From assembly GCA_021613375.1 (NCBI GenBank), contig CM038710.1, positions 28,149,763 to 28,213,762 of the forward strand: a DNA stretch of 64,000 nucleotides, read 5' to 3'. This DNA comes from Megaleporinus macrocephalus. Lineage: Eukaryota > Chordata > Actinopteri > Characiformes > Anostomidae. Both the position numbers and the translations under genes were made by a program. Shown in pieces: positions 12,844-33,907 of the stretch; position 1 is the stretch's first letter; each line of letters starts with the position of its first letter. The notes under the pieces are model-generated. The model did not search any database. It saw nothing but the letters and a program-made list of their open reading frames with translations, and had not been told where the DNA came from.

Positions 12844-15800
12844 ATGGAGGAGGTTAAGCAAGCTTCTGGTACGGTGAAGAATGAACCCCTGGCGGAGCTG
12901 ACCGTGGTGCAGGGGGCCATGGCGTTACCTGAGCTTCTAGACGGTCAGCAGTCACTCCAGCCTGACCTCACCTTTCCTCATGTCAGCGAAGACACGGCCT
13001 GGTTAATGCTTCATGAAGGAGAGTCAACCTCCTCTGACTGTGGAGGTATAGCAGACCTTCAGGAGCTGGGTTCTGCCTCAGGCGAGGAGGTAGAAGGAGA
13101 AGGCAATGAGGTCTCAGACACACTAGAGACAGGGGTATCACCTGTCAGCAAGGGATCATGGGAAACAAGTCTTCAGAATGGGGATGAACTCGATAAGGAT
13201 AAACAGCAGAACAGCAGCCCACCTGTGACAGGCAGCGCATTCCCAGGTAACGGGGTGTCCAGAAGGACTGGATGTCATCTCACACATCACAAACTTTAGT
13301 TTATGTAGAGAGTACTAGGAGTATAAATATCTAATTTTGCAATGATTCAACTTAATTATGGTTATTAAGGAAACTATAGAATGCATAATGAAATATTAGC
13401 TTTACTGTAGTTTGATGTGTATATTTTGGTACCGTGTGATGTATTTATGTTTGAACAAACTTTACATACTAGTCACCAAACGTTTTCAGGAGTTTTGCCA
13501 AAGAGTGAGTACATCATTTATAGAGTTCCATAGAGTCATAGAGGTGCAGTAAAAAAAAAAAGATTAAAAGTCAAGGAAATTAAAACAGATCTGTAAATCC
13601 AAATGTAATTTTTTTTGTATATGCATGTGACTCATTGTCATTCCAGCATTTTGAGTACCTTGACATGTTCAGAAGAGTTGTTCATAGTACTATCATGTTT
13701 TTTTTTTTCTTTTTTTTTCTGAAACCCAGACCCATTGCAGACCTCCTCTCTCTCGCTGTCTGATCAGTTGAAGTTGGGCCGGGACGACTCTGACGGTACG
13801 GGGCTGAATGTGGAATGCAGGATATGCGGCGACAAAGCTTCAGGTTTCCACTATGGCGTGCATGCCTGCGAGGGTTGTAAGGTACCTGCTTAATCTCTCT
13901 ACTACTTAAAACAGTAGGAGGTACCAGCCTGATCTCTCAGGTGTCAATAACCACCAGAACACGTTCTCAGTGATGTAACAAATGGAAATGTTTCATGAAA
14001 ATCGCTAAATAAATGTGCTAAATATTTTGCTTGACAGTGCAGTGTGTAAGGTTTAGGACAAACCTTTACTGATCTAAAGGCTTGTGAAAGAAGAATGAAA
14101 AGTGTAAAGGCTAATAAACCATTCAGATTTAATTTCTGATGTACTGTAATGCCAGGGATGTGTATCTGTATATTTGGTGTAATAAAATCGGTAATTCCAG
14201 TATACAGGAGGAAATAGCTTGAGTTATCTATTGGTTTGTAGTATGTGTCCAAAGAAGCATCATGAAACTAGATATATAGGGAGTCAGTGGCTTACAGTCA
14301 TCAGGCTCAGTCTGTAGGAAGCAAAATTCGAGTGTAGTTGAATGTTTTGGCTTTTTTTAATATTTTGACTCACATTTAACAACAACCAAGTTTAATTGGC
14401 TTTTAACCTAGCTTGTCGGTTAATACAGATTATTTCAGGAAATGATGTTGCGTGCACAGTTTGTTACACACATTGATGTGTGCGTTCAGCTTTCAGTTTG
14501 CAGTGTTAGGCTGTTTAGCGGGATGTTTATTAAGTCATCAAAACAATCTTTATGTGAGGGTTTGGGGGACCCACAGCCTATAAACGAGTTTCAGCTGGCT
14601 AATTATAATTTGAGATTGATTTATGTTCATTGTAAATGTAAGTCCAGAGTCTTTACATACTTACCAACCCACACTGAATATTTCCAGACTGTAGTGTCAC
14701 AGATAGTTCAAAGTGGTGTGCTATGTTTTTAATGCAGTGTAAGTAAGTGTAAGTACAAATCTTTGTAAACCCTTACACTTACACGGTTTTCTGATTGACA
14801 GGGGTTTTTCAGACGCACTATTCGTATGAAGATAGAGTACGATCGCTGCGAGCGCACCTGCAAAATCCAAAAGAAGAGTCGCAATAAGTGCCAATATTGC
14901 CGCTTCCAGAAGTGCCTGGCTCTTGGCATGTCCCATGATGGTGAGAAATGTTCAGTCAAACTGGGATAATGAAATCTGAAAAATGTGAGTTCAGCCGTTG
15001 GTAGACTTTTAAGGAGGGGCGATGTTTAACTTTGGTTTAGGATGATCTTTTGCCCTTTAAGTCCCCCTCTTGGTGTTGTTATCTTCCAGTTATTGCCAAA
15101 TAGTTTTATGGTTGGGAATATGCTGGTAGTCAAAATATGCAGGAGAACCACTTACATTTTTGTAATGCCACAGCTATTCGGTATGGCCGTATGCCTGAGG
15201 CGGAGAAGAAGAAGCTAGTGGCAGGACTACTGGCAGGAGAGAAGAGTCTGCTAAGCTCTGGAGGCTCTGACCTGAAGACTTTGGCCAAGCACGTCAATAC
15301 AGCCTACCTTAAGAACCTCAACATGACTAAGAAAAAGGCACGAAGCATCCTCACTGGCAAGACCAGCTGCACACCGGTATTTGAACTTTGTGTTCTTTGT
15401 GCGAAGGAGTGGTTGAATTGTTGTCAGTTGCCTTGTTTTGTTTGTGTTTGATAGAAAAGACTTTACTAGATTATACTGATAAATGTTATTTTACTAGATT
15501 ATTGTATAATAAAATGTCACTGTACGAGCAGCCACTGCTTTTGAGTCTGAGCACATTACATGGTGATCTTCATCATGGTGATATTTATTTAAATATTTTG
15601 TTACTGGCTTACTTTTCCTGAAGCCTTGCCTCATTTTAAACTTCCTCTGCCTGCAGCCCTTTGTGATTCATGATATGGACTCACTGTGGCAAGCGGAGAA
15701 CGGTTTAGTCTGGAACCAATTGAATGGTGCACCCCCAAACAAAGAAATTGGAGTCCACGTTTTTTACCGCTGCCAGTGCACCACGGTGGAAACCGTTCGA

Positions 15801-16827
15801 GAGCTAACAGAATTTGCCAAAAACATCCCCGGCTTTATAGATCTCTACCTCAATGATCAGGTATAAACAGCGTAGTAGTGCTTGCCCGTTCTGGGTCTAG
15901 GTGTCCCTGCATAAGAATGCAAACAGTTTTATTTTTTCACTCGATGCATTGACTGTCCTTCTTATCTTTCAGGTAACCCTGTTAAAGTATGGCGTCCATG
16001 AGGCTATTTTTGCAATGCTGCCATCCCTAATGAATAAAGATGGACTTCTGGTAGCCAATGGAAAGGGCTTTGTTACGAGAGAGTTTTTACGTAGTCTGCG
16101 CAAACCCTTCAGTGAAATCATGGAGCCCAAGTTTGAGTTTGCTGTTAAGTTCAACGCCCTGGAGCTGGATGACAGTGACCTGGCTCTGTTTGTGGCAGCC
16201 ATCATATTGTGTGGAGGTGAGAGTTTAAAAAAAAGTGTCCGCTGTGATGCCAGGCTGATATAGGGAATAGTAGTTTTGCACCAACATAGGAGGTTATGTA
16301 ACCAACATCAGTTTGGTTCTGTTTTGCTGTCATTTTGCAATTACTGATTATTTTTATCAGTTTTCTTTAAAGGCATTTAAATGTTCTATAGTTACAAACA
16401 GAAATGAATCAATTCTGCACAGGGTGAAGGGATCAGTATGGCATCTGCTTTCAACAGGATATACATTTTGTGCCCATTGTTTGCTTGAATACTGTGCCCT
16501 GAAAATAACTCAAATTATAACTTTCTTTAAAATCGTTTCATCTTTTCATATGGCTCTATGCTTGTGTCTCCCTGTGTAGACCGTCCTGGTCTCATGAACG
16601 TGAAGCAGGTAGAGCAGATCCAGGACAGTATCCTCCAGGCCCTGGACCAGCACCTGCAGGTACAACATCCGGATTTGCCCCACCTCTTCCCCAAACTGCT
16701 GCAGAAGATGGCTGACCTTCGTCAGCTGGTCACCGAGAACGCTCAGCTGGTCCAAATGATTAAGAAGACTGAATCTGAGACCTCCCTCCATCCTCTTCTA
16801 CAGGAAATCTACAAGGACATGTACTGA
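12844..16827 (+). CDS. ppard: Peroxisome proliferator-activated receptor delta (nuclear receptor NR1C2)
   Basis: Ligand-activated nuclear receptor that binds DNA as a heterodimer with RXR and controls fatty-acid oxidation genes. Coding exons: 12844-13246, 13730-13881, 14802-14940, 15174-15376, 15657-15860, 15973-16216, 16580-16827; all phases close, giving 530 residues. The zinc-finger domain (~164-231) starts [14 protein letters not shown] and carries the P-box CEGCKG. The ligand-binding domain fills roughly residues 290-530 and ends in the AF-2 helix [13 protein letters not shown]. Fingers and ligand domain match human PPARdelta closely, whereas the acidic N-terminal A/B region (~163 residues) is far longer than in the 441-residue human protein. 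Helix 11 reads LVTENAQ where human PPARs have LVTEHAQ or a similar His-containing motif. The start has a GCCATGG context. An AATAAA lies at 16999-17004. Which teleost paralogue (a or b) this is cannot be decided here. Confidence 0.95.
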
Positions 16828-17636
16828 GTCTTATGGCTCAGTAGACTCTCAACATGGAGAAAGAGACATGTATATTGTACACACAAGTAATGATTTTTAT
16901 ATAGACTGCTATGGAGATTTACAAATGCTGTATTTGAAAACTGACTTTTTCTTAGGGAGAATTTTTGTGGGTTATTTCTTTTTTTTCTTTTTTTCTGTAA
17001 TAAATCCTAATTTTGTGACAGGTCAGTCTTGTTTAGTTTCCACCTGCTCAACAGCATCATGACATAATCCCAAAATCTAACAGTATTCTAACTGAGGCAC
17101 ATGGTATGTTGACACCTGCTACCCCAATGATGTTTCTTCTAAATTAGACTATAGTAAAAATGAACATTAGTTTCAGAAGAACATATCACATTTCCCAATG
17201 CTACCACACACGCTTTTAGAAGATTCCCAGTATTTGCCTATATGAACTGAACCAAGTATCAAATTCAATGCCAGAGTTGTTTGAAGCTAAACAATTTTGG
17301 GCTAATTTTAAGTTGCTTTTTAAGGCAAATGTTAAGTTGATGTTCTGTTCCTTATTTTTCCCAGTCAGCTACTTTTCATTTGCATTTATCAAATGTAACA
17401 TTTTGAGTTTTAAGTAGAACCAATATGCAAATGCTATGTCGGAGTACATAGTTAAAGGGGCATTCCAGTCTGAAACTAGCACCTCGTATGTTACGTCATA
17501 TATTTTATAGCACAGCATTGCACTTCCTCAGCCTCACCAAGTTTCTATCCTTTTGTATCAGTGTTCTCTTACTATGATACCCAACAAATCAAACAAGGCC
17601 TGAATGCTAGCTTAGCAACTGGTGTAGTTACAGCTG

Positions 17637-17638
<2 letters not shown>

Positions 17639-17714
<76 letters not shown>
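17639..17714. repeat. (TA)n microsatellite
   Basis: About 37 uninterrupted TA units, followed by a short C run. Confidence 0.95.
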
Positions 17715-17718
<4 letters not shown>

Positions 17719-20129
17719 CAGCAACACCCCCCCCACCTTCAAGGTACATCATTAGATGATTAGATTAAGTATTTATAGTCTTTAAACTGGAAACTCTCAC
17801 ACTACAGACTATTGTGACACCACTGTATAAGGCAAGCACGCATGTTTACAACCCGTATAGTAATGGTTACATCAGAGTGTCTCTATAAACTTGTCTACCA
17901 CCCCAGTGCTGTTTACTTTCAGTCTGTAGGAAGTTGCACATACTTTACTTCACTTTAATCATTGAGTAAAGAAATGGTCTTATAAAAATGGAAATGCTGT
18001 TTTATCACCAATAACAAAGAATTACTCACAAAAACTGTTCTCACAATGTTGTATTCTGTTCTATGAGGATTTTTTGTATGTGCAAAATTCTTGCGAGCGT
18101 TAACATCTTAACGTTGACCATTAGGAAGCACAGAGCACCCTCTGCAGAGCCCGTTTATCCAGGCTCTGGTGAATAGCAGCATGTCACTAATCTGAAATAG
18201 CTGTTTGGTTTGAAAATGCACTATATTTTTATGTGGGGAGTTTTATTCTAATGCAGACGGTATGATTGATGTAAAACTGCTTGAATTATCAGTGATTTTA
18301 AAATTGTAAGACTTGATTTAGATGGTTCCAAATGAAATTGTTTCATTTTCATTTTTTGTTCCTGTATCCGGTTCCCTGTTATACGAATTTGGGAGTTCTT
18401 CCTTTAAAAGTCTCTAACCATGTAACGTTTGTCTCAACTACTGCCCTAAATTTGCGTCCCCATTGAATAGTTTAGAGGACTTAGTCGTTAACCCTGCACA
18501 TATGAGACTGGCTGAATCAGGTTCATATCTGTAGAGTATTTCACCTAGTACATTTTTAGGTTCAAGTTTTGTTTTCCTCTGTTTGAAAGCATTTGAGATG
18601 CTACTTTGTGCTCAAATAATTCTGACATGGGCTGCTGTAAAGATGACGAGCACAATACAAATGATCCGTATACCCAGTGGTGTGTTTATTTGGTCTGATA
18701 TAAAATCTTGTCTTGTTTATTATGTCCTGAATGCACATACAGACTTCTCACTCAGTTTACACCAGCATGACAATACCACTAATGCCCCTTTGATTTTTTT
18801 CAATGTACTACACTGTTGTTTACTGTTGCTTTCCTAATACGCTGCTGAAAACCACATGGAAGCATAACGTGGGTCTTTTCCAACCCACTGACACTAGACA
18901 CAGCAGAGATACTTCATTTTTATTGCCAGTAAGTTGTTTTTTTTAAATGTGTGTTGTTCTTTGTGGCAGTCCTTCATAAAGTGATACTGCTCAGTCAGTC
19001 AGATTACTTTAGACAAGAATTAAAACAAGTCATCTGAGCTTAAAGTGACAGTTGAGTAGAATCATGTTTTCTCCGGTAGATTTGTGCCAGTGCTATGTAG
19101 CTAATGGTGCTAACAAGTAATAGGAGCTTACTTTATATTTAAACTTTATACCCAGCAAACACACAACAATTTCACAATGTTGTCAAAAAGGTGGTACTAT
19201 TTACATTGTCTGAAAACAAGGTTGTCACAAATTTGTCACAACGTAACTACTAAATAACATTTTGCCGTGTTATTTCTAATATTATATATAATATTAGTTC
19301 CAAGCAGATATAATACAACTTATAAAGGATCCTAGGAGGTTGTGACATGACTTCACATTTCTATGTTGTGACAATGTTCTGGTTAGTTGTCATGAAGTTG
19401 TCACAATGTAATGCAGGGTACCTAAATCACCACATGCTTGCCTCAACCTGCATCAACTTGGTGGGTAATCTCAGATAAACTTGATTATGTAGTTTTTGAC
19501 AGTCTTATATTGTTATTTATAGAAGTGTACATGCATATATACATATTTATTTATTAGCTACGTTAGCCTTGTAGCTCCACCCACTCTGCACTTTAATGAA
19601 GCCAGAGCAGGAGTAGACGTTTTTTAACCATTTGGGCTTTTTGCCAATGACTTTAACTGTAATTGGATGGCTGAAACACACCCACACGGCATAGCGTGGG
19701 CGGGTCCACGGCCAAAAGCTATTTTCATTGGTAGAGCCACGCCCAATAATTATAGATGTGCGCATTTAATTGGCCCAACTGCAGAGGCTAGGGAGCAAGC
19801 TACCAGATGGAGGATACGCGTTTGACTGAAGGCTTTAGCGAACGTAATGTTTGTAGGTAAGAAGTATAGTTGTTTTTGTCAGAAACTTTAAGGCTTCCTG
19901 TGATTGTAGCAAGACCTAACGAGTTCTGCAGCGTGTGGACGATGAAATTAGGTTAAGTGAGGACTATCAGCTTCTTGTTAGCCGTTTGTAGCGTTAGCTT
20001 GTATGTGATTACTGCATAAAGTTTTTACTCTTACTCAAACCATAATCTATTTGTCCATTTGTCTTTTTAGCCCGTATAAAATCTATCAACGCTAAGAGAA
20101 AAACTATGAAAAGAAAATAGTAACTTGTG

Positions 20130-20305
20130 ACCGAAGGGGGCGGGGCTTCTGCTCTCGAACTTCATTGGCTGAGCAAAGTTGTGTCCATGACGTAGGTCCC
20201 TCGGCGCTGCCCGTTCCTTCGCTGAGCAAATGTGTGGAGCGACGAGCTTAACGACCACAACTTTCACATCACTTGCTGATAAGTTTGTTAACGGTTGCTA
20301 ACAAA
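20130..20305 (+). promoter_or_regulatory. Likely TATA-less promoter of the makorin gene
   Basis: A GC box (GGGGGCGGGGC) at 20136-20146 and an inverted CCAAT box (CATTGGCTG) at ~20163-20171 lie 130-170 bp before the start codon at 20306. No TATA box stands at the expected spacing. An alternative upstream start with a noncoding exon ending near 19857 is also possible. Confidence 0.4.
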
Positions 20306-23300
20306 ATGGATGGATACCATGTACCGCGTAGAAATTCAGGAAAACGCGGTTTTAACATAGAAAGGCAGATTTGCAGGTAACGTTAACGTTGTGACTCAGT
20401 GGTCGAGTTAAATGAAACTGTGACTTCCCCCTGTACAGGCTAGCCCAGCAACTAGCGCAGACTACGTTGTTTACATCCGGTTATGCCCTAAAAAGTTGTT
20501 TTGTCGGGATCTTCTTTGAGTCCTCAACAAAACTTTTATCCGCTTCAGTTGGCTTGCCATAAACCACTTTTAGAAGTCGCAGCTTTAGTTTTCAGCTTAA
20601 CTTTTTTTTTTTTACTGTTAACTTTTTTTGCGTCGGATTTCCAGCTGCAGTAGACAATAACTGCCAGTTACTGGTCGCCTAGTGCCGTTTTTAAACGCGG
20701 TCAGCAGTTGGACGCTTGTTTTGAAATGTTCGTCAACACAAGTTACGTAACACGTGTGCTCTCTTTGTCTCTCAGGCAGTTCATAAACGGGTCATGCAGG
20801 TATGGTCAGCGCTGTTATTATCTGCATGAATGGCCCACAGTGCCCTCTGTTCAAGTGTGCAGGTACTTCCAGAAAGGAGGTTGCTGGTTCGGTGATAGCT
20901 GCAGGTATGGGCTGCTTTGTTTTGTTTTATTGCCTATATTGCAGTTACTTTTGTTCTCCATATAATTTTTTTTCCCCCCTCCCACTTTCAATTCCAGGTA
21001 TCTTCACGTTCCTTCGACTGAGGCGTCAGGTAGTAGGCGAGGGTCAGCACCTGTAGTCCACTCCTCTGCCTTGGCTGGCCACACTTTGTCTGACCGTAGG
21101 GGGTCTGAGCCCTCTCTTTTCGCAGTGCAGGGTGCACACAGCTTAAGCCGGAGAAGGTCTGAGCCCCTGGTTACCAGTTTTATAAGCCAACAGCAGAACT
21201 TGCAGCATCTGTCTGCAGGTATTGCAGAGGAAGAAGAGGATACAGCTGCTGAAGCAGGGCCTGCATCTCACCAACAGGGTACTGTAATGTATTGCAGTTG
21301 GTCTAGCAGTTCTTTCCTATTTATTTTGGTGTGTGTTTTGTTTGGCAGGTCTCCCATGTAGGTGCACGTCTGTATGTATACAGTAACTATGGCTTATTTA
21401 TTGTAGCTGTCTTGATCATCCTCCCTCTTCACTTTAAGAATAGCCTGCTTGACAGACATTAAAGTTCTCAGAAGTGACGGTGTTGGTATGTGTACCTAAC
21501 AGACTTAAAACTCTGCATTTACTAACTGTTGATAGTATTTTTGTGTGCAGATGAGGGATGGTGGCTACTACACAGCCATTATGCTGGGCCCAGTCATTCA
21601 CACAGAATTGAATCCTCTAGCTCTGTGTCTCATGCAGCATCTGCTAAAGTTCAGGAAAAAATGGTGTCTGAACCTGAACAGGTGGGCTATGCTGCTTTTT
21701 CCTCCAGCCCTAAATTTGATTGAGCCAGTGACTTGCTAAGCTTGCTGTTTTTACTGTGCTCAGGAGGCCGGTCTGCAGGATGGACTGGCGAGCGGTGCTG
21801 CAGCTTCAGCTTCAGCTGAACAGGAACAGTCCGAAGCCTACAACAACAGCAAAGACGTGTTCTGTGGCATCTGCATGGACAAAGTTTACGAGAAAGCCAC
21901 TGAAAAAGAAAGGCGCTTTGGCATCCTGCCTAACTGCAGCCATGCTTTCTGCCTTGGTTGCATCATGACATGGCGAAAGACCAAAGAGTTCCAAGAAGAG
22001 GTCATAAAGTAAGCTTGTTAAAACATGCTCCATGTTTGCCTCCAACAGCAAAGTATATATTGTGTCGGCAAGGTATTCTTTGCTTTTTAGACTAATACTA
22101 TTGTTTTGAACAGGGCCTGTCCACAGTGCAGAGTGAAGTCCTTGTTTTACATTCCTAGCAAGTACTGGGTCTGTGAAGATGAGCCAAAGGCAGCACTGAT
22201 CTCTTCGTTTAAAGAAAAAAGCAGGTTAGAGGTGTTTTGTATTTTCAAAAGACTATGTATTAAGCAAGCGTACTCATCAGAAGTGTACAGTGGGGCAATA
22301 AAGCATCATGCATTGTAGCCGTAATCTAATTAGGATATTTGAATCCTTTACTACCTGCAGACATGGTGTAGAAACCTGGCTTGGTTGAGAACTTCATCCA
22401 ACCATTCGGTCCTAAAAATGAGCACCACGAGCAGCGTGCTTCTTATCATATCTAAATGAACTGTTTGTTTCCCTTTCCAGCAAAATAAAGTGCAATTTCT
22501 TCATGCGTCATGGATGCTGCCCTTTTGCAACGGAGTGCATTTTCAGCCATGACCTGCCTCCTGGCCACAGACTTCAGCGTAGGCCCTTTAGACCAAAGGT
22601 AATTTTCTTTATTGTGCCCTTTAATTTTTTAGGAGTGGTCCAGTCTAAAACCTGTCTCATTAGTTAGCCTATAGTGTTCGCTCACGACACTATCCAGCAT
22701 GCAAACATGTTGTTGGAATTCCTGGGATGTCAATCAACCCAGCAGTTGAGCTACAATACAACTAAACTAACATTAAGCATAATTCTTGGCGTGGTCATCA
22801 AACTAAATTGTGAAGATGACCGCAGATCTATATTATTCAGCAGAAATTGGGTGCCAAACTTGGGTTAGGTGGCCAGGTAAATCTGCCTTTCTTACTGTGG
22901 TGTGTGTGGGTCCCCCAACCCTCATCAGACAATTAATTACAATGGAGAAAATTTAATGAGTTAAAGACTGGTAGTTTTAAACAGTTGTTCGAGAGTTCTC
23001 GTGTGTGTTACCAGAAAATCTCTCCATTTTGAGGTTTTGGCTGGGGCATCTCTTTTATAATCTTGCTGTTCTACGTTTTGTGCAGTGGGACCATGTTAAT
23101 TCTGGTACTACTTTGGAAAGCTGAAATGAATCAATGTTGCATCCTTTGTCCCAGCAGAGTGCTGTAGAGTTTCTGGACCAACGAATTATGGGCTACTTCA
23201 TTGCCCTCACGCTTCTGGATGATGAGCACTCTGATTTTCTGGATGAATTTGAAGCCTTGTCATATTGGCTTTCAAGAGCTCAAGCAATCTTGGATTCTGG

Positions 23301-23310
23301 GTCCTGGTGA
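20306..23310 (+). CDS. mkrn4: Makorin-type RING/C3H zinc-finger protein (mkrn4-like E3 ubiquitin ligase)
   Basis: Probable RNA-binding E3 ubiquitin ligase. Exons: 20306-20376, 20776-20904, 20998-21278, 21551-21681, 21764-22008, 22114-22224, 22481-22598, 23155-23310; phases close over 413 residues. Two C-x7-C-x5-C-x3-H fingers sit at residues 23-41 and 52-70. A Ser/Glu-rich linker (~75-230) follows. The C3HC4 RING spans 238-291 (CGIC ... CSHAFCLGC ... CPQC), and a C-terminal finger C-x7-C-x6-C-x3-H spans 327-346. The third N-terminal C3H finger and the makorin Cys-His motif usual before the RING in MKRN1 are not visible. Position between ppard and fance is what I recall for fish mkrn4, so the symbol rests on synteny plus domains. 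The last exon has a tandem CAGCAG acceptor. An AATAAA lies at 23965-23970. Confidence 0.85.
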
Positions 23311-24526
23311 AGGTCACAATATCTCAAGTAGTTAATCTCCTATTATGGAAAGTCCCTGAGATCAGAGGTGCACATTCCTCTTGCTTCAGCTGGTCAAACT
23401 GCTACCCTAGATGCAAGTTGAGCTGTTCTGAGTTGGTTAACTTTTAGCCATGTTAGATTTACTGGGATTTTGTTAATGGAGGAAAGACTGTTAAAACTTC
23501 AAAAGGGTCAAAAGTTTTGTCTTTGTCCTCAGACTTCAGCACCGAGGCGAGACCAGGTCGAGGTATTTTTTGCTAGAACTTGAAAAAAATGAGTTTGCAT
23601 ATTCATTGTTTAATACTTGATATACAGCCTTATTCACGTATGTACTGTTTTGTAATCTTTTTCACCTGAATGTATTCCTCATACTACTTCCACTATTTTG
23701 TATCACTGAGATTTTAATGGTATTTGTCTTCAGTGAATTTTTATATGTCTAGACTCTGCTACTTTAGCCATGTCTGACGTTCTTGTTAAAGCAAACACTA
23801 CTGGCCAGAGTATGAATTTATCCCAGTACTAGGATAGATGGTAACCTGTTAGCAGGCTTCTGATGAGTTGGTGTATTGCAGTGTTAACGGGTACTACCAA
23901 GACTTGGCATCACACTTGATAGTTTTATTGCCTATGTGTTTGTATTTGGTCAATGGAAAGTGAAAATAAAATGTGATTTGCCCTGTTTCTGCTGTCCTGT
24001 CTCTTTAGTAGTAGCTGTCTAATGTTGATGCATTCAGTTGAGTTAATTATTTATTTTTGTCTATAGAATTCTTTTTAAACAAAGACAGTTTAATATTTGG
24101 ACCCTGATGCAAGCAAAAGTATACATTGTTTAATGATAAATTAAAAAAAAAACCCCGCTATATTTAACTTTAAAGACTTTTTTTTTTTTTAGGTTCTAGG
24201 TAATAACGTGTATAAGACTGAGTGAGTAGTTCCAACGTCTTTAGTCAAACTAGTTAGACGTGTTTATTTTCGTTTATAAAGAAAAACTAAAGTATTCGAG
24301 GTTGTGGGGTGTGTAGGCCAATACCAGACAGCAGGGGGCAGTATGGTGTTCAAGCTGTAACACATTTCAAGCCGAAGGAGGAAACACAAACAGCGCGGTA
24401 TGCCCGCCTTGTTTAAGTCTCACACTAAAACCTTCCAGGACGGAGGACTTTTCAGAGACTAGTTTTAAACACCCTTTCTAACAGGCAGCAAACACAGCAG
24501 CAGCTCGTTAGTCCCCTGTCTGTTTA
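23311..24526. other. Makorin 3' UTR and fance promoter interval
   Basis: The makorin 3' UTR probably runs to just past AATAAA at 23965-23970. The next ~500 bp contain a CTCF-like site and a CpG-containing stretch just before the fance start at 24527. No other gene is seen. Confidence 0.6.
24325..24344 (+). promoter_or_regulatory. Candidate CTCF site
   Basis: GACAGCAGGGGGCAGTATGG matches the CTCF core (CCASYAGRKGGCRSY) at nearly every position. It lies in the short interval between the makorin polyadenylation signal and the fance start, where a boundary element would be plausible. Sequence match only. Confidence 0.35.
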
Positions 24527-30917
<6,391 letters not shown>

Positions 30918-31220
30918 TGTTTTGTTATGTTTTATATTATGGTACATGTTATATTATGTTATGATATAAATAACTAAATAAATGTTCTACTAAAATATAT
31001 TGGACTGTAATTATAATATTCTAAATAAATAAACAAATGTTTACCTGTACCCTATAATGGCACTTATCCACCAAAGCAAAGTGTGAATGAAATTGACTTT
31101 CTTTTGTAGAGCAAAAGTTTACACTTTTCTATTTTTTTTAATGGAGCTAGAGTGAAAATTTGAGGCATGTTGAAATTGTTTTAAAATGTACTTAGCTTTC
31201 ATAATAAAGTTATACATAAA

Positions 31221-31375
31221 TATTGTCCAAAGAAAAAAATGTATCTCCATTTTTGTCAATTTTTATATTTTTACAGCAGCTGTCGTTTACATTGTGTAAA
31301 AAAATCCTGATGAATGATCCAATAGAAATGTTCCCAAATAATCTGGTTCCACTGACTTACATTAAAAGTATAAAT
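31221..31375. mobile_element. MITE family copy, truncated
   Basis: Begins TATTGTCCAAAGAAAAA and contains the family motifs ATGTATCTCCATTTTTGTC, GCTGTCGTTTACATTGTGT and CCAATAGAAATG. The right terminal repeat is missing. Confidence 0.55.
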
Positions 31376-31569
31376 AATACAAGTATTTGTACTATTATTA
31401 TTACGACTATCAATAACATTTGAAATCTTAATTTAAAATCACGGTTGAAATGATATGGAATAAGTAGAGTAGGTAAATAAAAACTGTTGGTAATGCTATA
31501 GATGCTAAAGTAAAACAATTGTAAGACAATTGTAAATAATAGCATAGTTTTGAGCATAACAGCGCTGGG

Positions 31570-31570
31570 A

Positions 31571-31630
<60 letters not shown>

Positions 31631-31631
31631 T
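31570..31631. repeat. (ATT)n microsatellite
   Basis: About 20 ATT units, ~160 bp upstream of the rpl10a start codon. Confidence 0.95.
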
Positions 31632-31736
31632 TAGTGCTAGTAATACTTTTTAACCGCAAGTGTATAAAATATCCACAACTAACATGGCCGCTCCGGCAGT
31701 CCGTGTTTACGCGACTGGCGCTTATATTCAGCGTAA

Positions 31737-31760
31737 CTTCCTCTCCTCCTTCCTTTTCGA
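31737..31760 (+). promoter_or_regulatory. rpl10a: Probable 5' TOP transcription start region of rpl10a
   Basis: A pyrimidine run CTTCCTCTCCTCCTTCC continuing to TTTTCGAG lies ~35-55 nt before the ATG. Vertebrate ribosomal-protein mRNAs start at a C within such a tract, which gives mTOR-dependent translation. The exact start base cannot be chosen from sequence. Confidence 0.5.
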
Positions 31761-31790
31761 GCTCCGTGTGGAGGAAGAAGACGAGCTAAA

Positions 31791-33907
<2,117 letters not shown>

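Larger units (their letters stand above)
16828..20305. other. ppard 3' UTR, intergenic DNA and makorin promoter region
   Basis: The ppard 3' UTR probably ends soon after AATAAA at 16999-17004. Then follow AT-rich sequence, a (TA)n tract (17639-17714) and, at ~19150-19400, a stretch with several TTGTCACAA-type motifs in both orientations that looks like a degenerate repeat. A possible noncoding exon with a TTGTAG|GTAAGA donor ends near 19857. No coding gene is seen. Confidence 0.5.
30918..31790. other. fance 3' UTR and rpl10a promoter interval
   Basis: AATAAA for fance lies at 30977-30982. A truncated copy of the window's MITE family lies at ~31221-31375 and an (ATT)n tract at ~31570-31631. 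The last ~100 bp before the rpl10a ATG are pyrimidine-rich and contain the likely rpl10a start site. Confidence 0.6.
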
